Below, piece after piece: positions 59,767 to 64,000 of a stretch of DNA of 64,000 bases (within the stretch, counting starts at the first letter, position 1; every line of letters begins with the position of its first letter). The notes below the pieces were generated by a model, which was given only the letters and a program-made list of their open reading frames with translations, was not told the origin of the DNA and did not search any database. The stretch comes from DATBLE01 sp963837265 (GTDB lineage Bacteria; Actinomycetota; Thermoleophilia; Gaiellales; Gaiellaceae): positions 1-64,000 of the forward strand of contig CAWIMQ010000008.1 of assembly GCA_963837265.1 (NCBI GenBank), given 5' to 3'. The position numbers and the translations under genes were made by a program.

Positions 59767-60543
59767 TTACAGGCCCATCGCGGCGCAGAGCCGGGCTGTC
59801 GGATCGATGTTCGCCGGGTCCGGCAGGAGCCCGGAGAGGCCGGCCCCGACGACCGCGGCGTTGCCGGCGACCCAGCGCAACGTCGCCTCGGCCTCCGCCA
59901 GGGAAAGACCGCCCGGGACCGGCATGAAGGAGGTCACCTCGGCGTCGTCCAGCCCGTCTGCGTCGATCGCCACGTAGACGCAGTCCACGCCGTTCAGCGC
60001 GCGCTCGACCGCGTGCTTGCCGGTGTGGATCCCGCTCGCCTGGATGAACTCGCGCTCGGGCGGGTCGAGGTCGCGTACCCCGACGAGCGCGACGTCGGCG
60101 GGCTCGACCGAGCCGGTGTCGACGATCATCCTCAGCGGCATGCCCCACTCGTTCCCCGACGGCGACGTCTCGGGGGTGTTCAGGTCGCCGTGCGCGTCCA
60201 CCCAGACGAGCGCGAGCCGCTCGTGCCGCGTCGCCAGGCCCTCGACCGCACCCACGTGCGAGCAGCAGCATCCGCCGAGGACGAGCGGCCGCTCGGGGAG
60301 CTCCGAGGCGAGCACGAGGGTCTGGTCGCCGAGCGTGTCCTCGGCCACGACCGCAGCCTCGGGATAAGGCACGGCCAGAGAGGCGGCCGCGGCCATCGCC
60401 TCGCCGCCGGTGCCCCATGCCCTCGGGACGCGGACGAGCCCGGCCCCGAACTCGCGGCCGCAGGCGTGGCACTCGTACCCGGGCCCGAGAGCGACCGCCG
60501 TGGCCGTCATGCAGTGCGGGCACTTCGCACGCAGACGCGACAC
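59767..60543 (-). CDS. Arginase/agmatinase-family protein with N-terminal zinc ribbon
   Basis: A 258-residue protein: zinc ribbon C8-P-H-C11...C25-H-A-C28, then a ureohydrolase fold with the metal motifs G-G-C-C-C-S-H (family G-G-D-H-S), W-V-D-A-H-G-D and A-I-D-A-D-G-L-D-D. The first motif deviates (an extra Cys pair), while the Asp-rich second and third motifs are kept. It should hydrolyse a guanidino compound, but the substrate is open. The fused zinc ribbon is uncommon. Confidence 0.78.
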   Translation of the reverse strand: MSRLRAKCPHCMTATAVALGPGYECHACGREFGAGLVRVPRAWGTGGEAMAAAASLAVPYPEAAVVAEDTLGDQTLVLASELPERPLVLGGCCCSHVGAVEGLATRHERLALVWVDAHGDLNTPETSPSGNEWGMPLRMIVDTGSVEPADVALVGVRDLDPPEREFIQASGIHTGKHAVERALNGVDCVYVAIDADGLDDAEVTSFMPVPGGLSLAEAEATLRWVAGNAAVVGAGLSGLLPDPANIDPTARLCAAMGL

Positions 60544-60552
60544 GCCCTGAGC

Positions 60553-61542
60553 CTACACGTGCTTCTCGTGGACGTCGGCCTGCCACGCGACGCGCATCCC
60601 GACGCTCTCGTACAGGCGCGTCGCTCCGGTCTGGTTGCCGGAGTCGACCGCGAGCCCGATCCGCTTCTCCCCCCGGCGGTAGAGCTCGCCGAAGGCCTCG
60701 AGCAGGAGCGCCCGCCCGAGGCCGCGGCCGCGCCAGCGCTTTCGGGTCCCGAGCGTTCCGATCCAGCCCATGCCGAAACGGATCGCGTTCATCGCCGCCG
60801 CGACCACCTCGTCGCCCCGGCGGACGACGTACACGAGCGAGGGATCCCACCACTCCTGCTCGAAGACGGTGCGCCGCCAGTGCTCGAGGTCTCGCGGCTC
60901 GTGGCCCCAGTGGTCGGCGAAGGCCTCCTCGGTGACCGCGTGCAGGATCTCCTCCTCGCCCGGCCGGAACATCGCGAGCTCGAAGCCCGCGGGCCAGTCC
61001 GGCGGCGGCGGCGGCCCGTCCAGGTCGATCAGCATCCGGTAGAAGTGGCGAACGGGGGCGAAACCCCGCGACTCGAGGAGGCAGCGCGCGGACGAGTCCG
61101 CTGCGAGCACCGCGACGTGCATGGTCCGGAGGCGCCGGCGTCGCGCCTCGTCCTCGCCCCAGCCGAGCAGGGCAGAGCCGAGCCCCCGACCCGTGTGGCC
61201 CGGGTGGACATAGCCGTCGAGATCGAGCGTCGCCTCCTTCCGCCGCTGGACGTCCGCGCAGGCGGCCAGGTTGCCGTCGGGATCGAACACCAGCAAGGAG
61301 TCGCGGTGGAGGTCGAACCGCGCCCACCAGCCGGCCACGTCGGCGGCGCTCGTCTCGTCCGGCTCCTCGAGCTGGACACGGTCGAATGCGTTGATCAGAG
61401 CGGCGACCGAGGCGGCGTCGTCCGCGGTCGCCGGCCGCGCCGCGTAGCCGGCGGGGAGGCTGACGCCTTCGGGGTCACGACATCGCCTCGCACCGACCTC
61501 GACAGCCTCGCTGTCGGCTCTCTCCTCGGCTTCGTCTCTCAT
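60553..61542 (-). CDS. Tandem GNAT-domain acetyltransferase (mycothiol synthase-like layout)
   Basis: A 329-residue protein with two GNAT domains: the first with G-Y-V-H-P-G-H-T-G-R-G-L-G-S-A-L-L, the second with G-T-R-K-R-W-R-G-R-G-L-G-R-A-L-L, both acetyl-CoA loops. The double architecture resembles mycothiol synthase, but such proteins also act on other amines. ATG 61542 overlaps the HAD stop (ATGA). The first ~28 codons match the N-terminus of the helicase at 41768. Confidence 0.8.
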   Translation of the reverse strand: MRDEAEERADSEAVEVGARRCRDPEGVSLPAGYAARPATADDAASVAALINAFDRVQLEEPDETSAADVAGWWARFDLHRDSLLVFDPDGNLAACADVQRRKEATLDLDGYVHPGHTGRGLGSALLGWGEDEARRRRLRTMHVAVLAADSSARCLLESRGFAPVRHFYRMLIDLDGPPPPPDWPAGFELAMFRPGEEEILHAVTEEAFADHWGHEPRDLEHWRRTVFEQEWWDPSLVYVVRRGDEVVAAAMNAIRFGMGWIGTLGTRKRWRGRGLGRALLLEAFGELYRRGEKRIGLAVDSGNQTGATRLYESVGMRVAWQADVHEKHV

Positions 61543-62204
61543 GCCGGGACGAGCTCGTCGAGCACGGCCGCGAGGCCGTCCAGGTCGAGTCGCTCGCGTG
61601 TCGGCTCGGGGTCGGCGTCCTCGCCCAGCCGGTTGATCCAGACGCTTCGCAGGCCGAGAGCGCGGGCGGGCGCGACGTCGTGAAACAGGCTGGCGGCGAC
61701 GTGGACGAGCCGGTCACGGTCGGCACCGGTGCGGGCGAAGAACTCCTCCCAGTGGCGGCGCCCGGGCTTGTAGGAGCCGATCTCGGACGCGACGACCGTC
61801 TCGTCGAACGGGACCCCGATGCGCTCCTTCGACGCGGCGATGAAGTCGGCGTCGGTGTTCGAGAGGATCGCGAGCCGCCAGCCGTGGGCGCGCGCCTCCT
61901 CGAGCGCGGCGGGAACCTCGCGGAAGGGCCGCCAGGCGGGCAGCGAGCGGGCGAGCGCGTCCGCCTCGCCGCCGGGCAGGACGAGACCCTCTGCCGCCGC
62001 CAGCCGCTCGAGCGCGACGCTCAGCACGGTCCGGTAGCTCCTGGCCGGATCTTCCGCCTGCACCTGCGGCTCGATCTCGTGGTAGCGCGCGAGCAGCGGT
62101 TCCGCCGCCCCGGCTCCGAAGAGCCGCCCGAGCTCGGCGCCGATCCCGCCGTCCCAGTCGATCAGCGTCCCGTAGCAGTCGAAAGTCGCCCACCTCGCGA
62201 GCAC
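61539..62204 (-). CDS. HAD-superfamily hydrolase (haloacid-dehalogenase type)
   Basis: A 221-residue HAD hydrolase: motif I F-D9-C-Y-G-T-L-I-D, motif II L-S-N-T-D, motif III Lys in G-S-Y-K-P-G and H-V-A-A-S-L-F-H-D-V (motif IV region). It fits the subfamily of L-2-haloacid dehalogenases/phosphatases; substrate unknown. The best start, GTG 62204, lies in the outer arm of a GGGGGAACC palindrome, which therefore forms the translation start region. Confidence 0.82.
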   Translation of the reverse strand: MLARWATFDCYGTLIDWDGGIGAELGRLFGAGAAEPLLARYHEIEPQVQAEDPARSYRTVLSVALERLAAAEGLVLPGGEADALARSLPAWRPFREVPAALEEARAHGWRLAILSNTDADFIAASKERIGVPFDETVVASEIGSYKPGRRHWEEFFARTGADRDRLVHVAASLFHDVAPARALGLRSVWINRLGEDADPEPTRERLDLDGLAAVLDELVPA

Positions 62205-62365
62205 GGGGGAACCCCTGGTTCCCCCGTGCTCCCCCTCCTCTCCCGTCCGCCTCCCGGAGCCGCACGTGGGCTCCCGCCGGGCAAAGCCCGGCTCCGCCCG
62301 CGAAAGGATTGCGACGGGCGCGCGGAAGGAGAGGGCACGCGGGGGAAACATGGGGTTCCCCCGCG
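62201..62365. repeat. Two facing GGGGGAACC palindromic elements (copies 7-8)
   Basis: Copy 7 at 62201-62229 (13-bp arms, loop CCT) and copy 8 at 62338-62365 (10-bp arms, 8-base spacer), separated by a stretch with GGCTCCCGCCGGGCAAAGCC, the reverse complement of the hairpin next to copies 5 and 6. They fill the whole gap between the HAD gene start and the fabF stop. Confidence 0.85.
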
Positions 62366-63604
62366 CTACTCGTACCGCTTGAGCACGATCGACGCGTTGT
62401 GGCCGCCGAAGCCGAACGAGTTCGACATCGCCACCTTCACGTCGGCCGGACGAGCCTCGTTCGGGACGTAGTCGAGGTCGCACTCGGGGTCGGGGAACTC
62501 GTAGTTGATCGTCGGCGGGAGCAGGCCGTCGGCGATCGCCATCGTGCAGAAGATCGCCTCGACCGCGCCGGCGGCGCCGAGGCAGTGGCCCGTCGAGCCC
62601 TTGGTCGACGAGATCGGCGTCCTGCGCGCGTTCTCCTCGCCCAGCGCCTTCTTGATCACCCGTGTCTCGCTCGCGTCCCCGAGCGGCGTCGAGGTGCCGT
62701 GCGCGTTCACGTAGTCGATCTCGGTCACGTCCACCCCGGCGTCCGCGAGCGCCATCTGCATCGCCCGCGCCGGGTGGACGCCGGTGGGGTCTGGCTCGGT
62801 GATGTGCTGCGCGTCAGACGAGACCCCGTAGCCCGCGACCTCGGCGTAGATCCTCGCGCCGCGCGCCTTCGCCCGCTCCAGCTCCTCGAGGACGAGCACC
62901 GCGCCCGCCTCGCCCATCACGAACCCGTCGCGCTCCCTGTCGAAGGGGCGGCTCGCGCGTTTCGGGTCGTCGTTCCGGCGCGAGAGCGCACGCATCGCCC
63001 CGAAGCCGGCGATACCGACCTCGGTCACGGGCGCCTCGGTGCCGCCGCAGAGCATCACGTCGGCGCGGCCCAGCCGGATCGCGTCCGCGCCCTCCCCGAT
63101 CGCCATGTTCGAGGCCGCGCAGGCCGTGCACTGCGCACTCAGCGGGCCGCGGGTGCCGAGCTCGATCGAGACCCAACCAGCGCCGAGGTTGGGGATGATC
63201 GCCGGGATCGAGAACGGGTTCACCCGGTCCGGCCCGCGCTCGCGCAACTGCGTGTGGCAGTCCTGGAACGACTGGAGGCCGCCGATTCCGGTCGCGATCG
63301 AGGCTCCGATCCGGTCGGACTCAGCGGCAATGTCGAGCCCGGCGTCCGCCTCGGCCTGCCGTGCTGCGGCGACGACCATCTGGGCAAACCGGTCCATCCG
63401 CCGCGCGGTCTTGTACTCGATCCAGGTCGTCGGCTCGAACTCCTTCAGCTCGCAGGCGAAGCCGACGAAGTAGCCGGTCGGGTCGAACCGGGTGATCGGA
63501 GCCGCCCCGGACATCCCGGCGACGAGATTTCGCCACGACGTGGGCGCGTCGTTGCCGAGCGGTGTCACCGCTCCCATTCCAGTGATCACGACCCGCCTGG
63601 CCAT
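62366..63604 (-). CDS. fabF: 3-oxoacyl-[acyl-carrier-protein] synthase II
   Basis: A 412-residue condensing enzyme: catalytic Cys162 in T-A-C-A-A-S, His in N-A-H-G-T-S-T-P-L-G-D and G-S-T-G-H-C-L-G-A-A, and the C-terminal N-S-F-G-F-G-G-H-N. It elongates acyl-ACP in fatty acid synthesis. ATG 63604 has a strong GGGAGGG ribosome site. No acpP lies between fabG and fabF. Confidence 0.96.
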   Translation of the reverse strand: MARRVVITGMGAVTPLGNDAPTSWRNLVAGMSGAAPITRFDPTGYFVGFACELKEFEPTTWIEYKTARRMDRFAQMVVAAARQAEADAGLDIAAESDRIGASIATGIGGLQSFQDCHTQLRERGPDRVNPFSIPAIIPNLGAGWVSIELGTRGPLSAQCTACAASNMAIGEGADAIRLGRADVMLCGGTEAPVTEVGIAGFGAMRALSRRNDDPKRASRPFDRERDGFVMGEAGAVLVLEELERAKARGARIYAEVAGYGVSSDAQHITEPDPTGVHPARAMQMALADAGVDVTEIDYVNAHGTSTPLGDASETRVIKKALGEENARRTPISSTKGSTGHCLGAAGAVEAIFCTMAIADGLLPPTINYEFPDPECDLDYVPNEARPADVKVAMSNSFGFGGHNASIVLKRYE

Positions 63605-63666
63605 TTCCCTCCCTTCGGTCGGGAAATGGTTAGAAGACCTAGTTCCTCAGTCACGTTCCTCCCTAA

Positions 63667-63687
63667 CCATTCTGCGCAGCAGAATGG
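63667..63687. repeat. Hairpin between fabG and fabF
   Basis: Arms CCATTCTGC/GCAGAATGG with loop GCA, 1 bp after the fabG stop. No T-run follows, so attenuation or mRNA protection between the two genes is more likely than full termination. Confidence 0.6.
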
Positions 63688-63688
63688 C

Positions 63689-64000
63689 CTACATCCCCAG
63701 TCCCCCGTCGACGAGGAGGACCTCGCCGGTCACGAACGACGCCTCGTCCGAGCAGAGGAAGCGTACCGCCCCCGCGACGTCCTCCGGGGCCCCCATCCGG
63801 CCGAGCGGCGTGTTCGCCAGGATCGCCTGCTGGGCCTCCTCCGGGAGCACGCCGGTGAGCCCGGTCCGGATGTAGCCCGGCGCGACCGCGTTCGCCCGGA
63901 CGCCGCGCGGGGCGAGCTCCCGGGCGAGCGACTTCGTGAATCCGATGATCCCCGCCTTCGACGCGGCGTAGTTCGTCTGGCCGGGGTTGCCGTGCAACCC
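63689..64000 (-). CDS. fabG: 3-oxoacyl-ACP reductase (5' part outside window)
   Basis: The visible ~104 C-terminal residues include N-Y-A-A-S-K-A-G (catalytic Tyr-x3-Lys), R-G-V-R-A-N-A-V-A-P-G-Y-I-R-T and S-F-V-T-G-E-V-L-L-V-D-G-G, the classic FabG/short-chain dehydrogenase end. The frame runs off the window at 64000. It lies directly upstream of fabF in the same direction. Confidence 0.92.
   Translation of the reverse strand, partial: GLHGNPGQTNYAASKAGIIGFTKSLARELAPRGVRANAVAPGYIRTGLTGVLPEEAQQAILANTPLGRMGAPEDVAGAVRFLCSDEASFVTGEVLLVDGGLGM

Noticed and set aside
1..64000. Insertion sequences or transposase/integrase genes
   Set aside because: No transposase or recombinase motifs were seen in any coding frame, although repeats and a tRNA fragment suggest past mobility.

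Overview
The window is a high-GC (roughly 70%) bacterial chromosome segment with many GTG starts, tightly overlapping stop/start codons and long non-coding frames opposite real genes. The gene content (split multi-subunit acetyl-CoA carboxylase, Kdp system, many small membrane peptides, LigD, DUF5317, prepilin-like and GGDEF/HD-GYP proteins) suggests an actinobacterium, most likely a Thermoleophilia/Gaiella-like lineage; this placement is an inference from gene style, not from a marker gene.

Layout. 0-7 kb: a membrane c-type cytochrome, a Cys-motif membrane protein, a GGDEF/HD-GYP signalling gene preceded by a 32-aa membrane peptide and followed by a DUF5317 gene, a broken prepilin-like gene, and a polytopic membrane protein with a coupled 35-aa peptide. 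This stretch carries an unusual density of apparent frameshifts. 7.3-11.2 kb: a class III cyclase/AAA-ATPase regulator gene lying between an orphan 3' half of tRNA-Lys(CTT) and an intact tRNA-Lys(CTT), which looks like the footprint of an integrative element. 11.2-21.3 kb: cell-surface sugar genes (UDP-GlcNAc 2-epimerase, nucleotide-sugar dehydrogenase, Gfo/Idh/MocA oxidoreductase, hexapeptide acetyltransferase, and the dTDP-rhamnose set rmlB and rmlACD), with a SpoIID-like protein and a subtilase between them. 21.4-33.8 kb: FHA regulator, MMPL transporter, Hsp20-Lon operon, lipoprotein, M23 peptidase, two half-size TauE/SafE proteins, trehalose-phosphatase, Nudix, GNAT, Na+/Ca2+ exchanger-like protein. 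33.8-44.1 kb: PLP decarboxylase, PolX, glycosyltransferase, thioredoxin, thiD-thiL with a lone ABC permease, methyltransferase and a DUF1998 helicase. 44.1-52.9 kb: a complete potassium-uptake (Kdp) locus in the order histidine kinase, kdpE, [promoter with 11-bp-phased repeats], micropeptide, kdpF, micropeptide, kdpA, kdpC, kdpB, KdpD N-domain, Usp. 52.9-64 kb: NDH-2, NIF3-like, LigD, accA/accD, arginase-like, tandem GNAT, HAD, fabF and the 3' part of fabG.

The most unusual signal is repeat-based. At least eight copies of a palindrome (GGGGGAACC, 3-base loop, GGTTCCCCC, with a G-rich flank) sit at gene ends, one supplying a start codon. Two other short palindrome families also occur, in one case each inside wecB and thiD, where they stay in frame. 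A further ~85-bp sequence forms the start codon and N-terminus of two unrelated genes (a helicase and a GNAT protein). Together these look like mobile or amplified elements that are tolerated because they are translatable.
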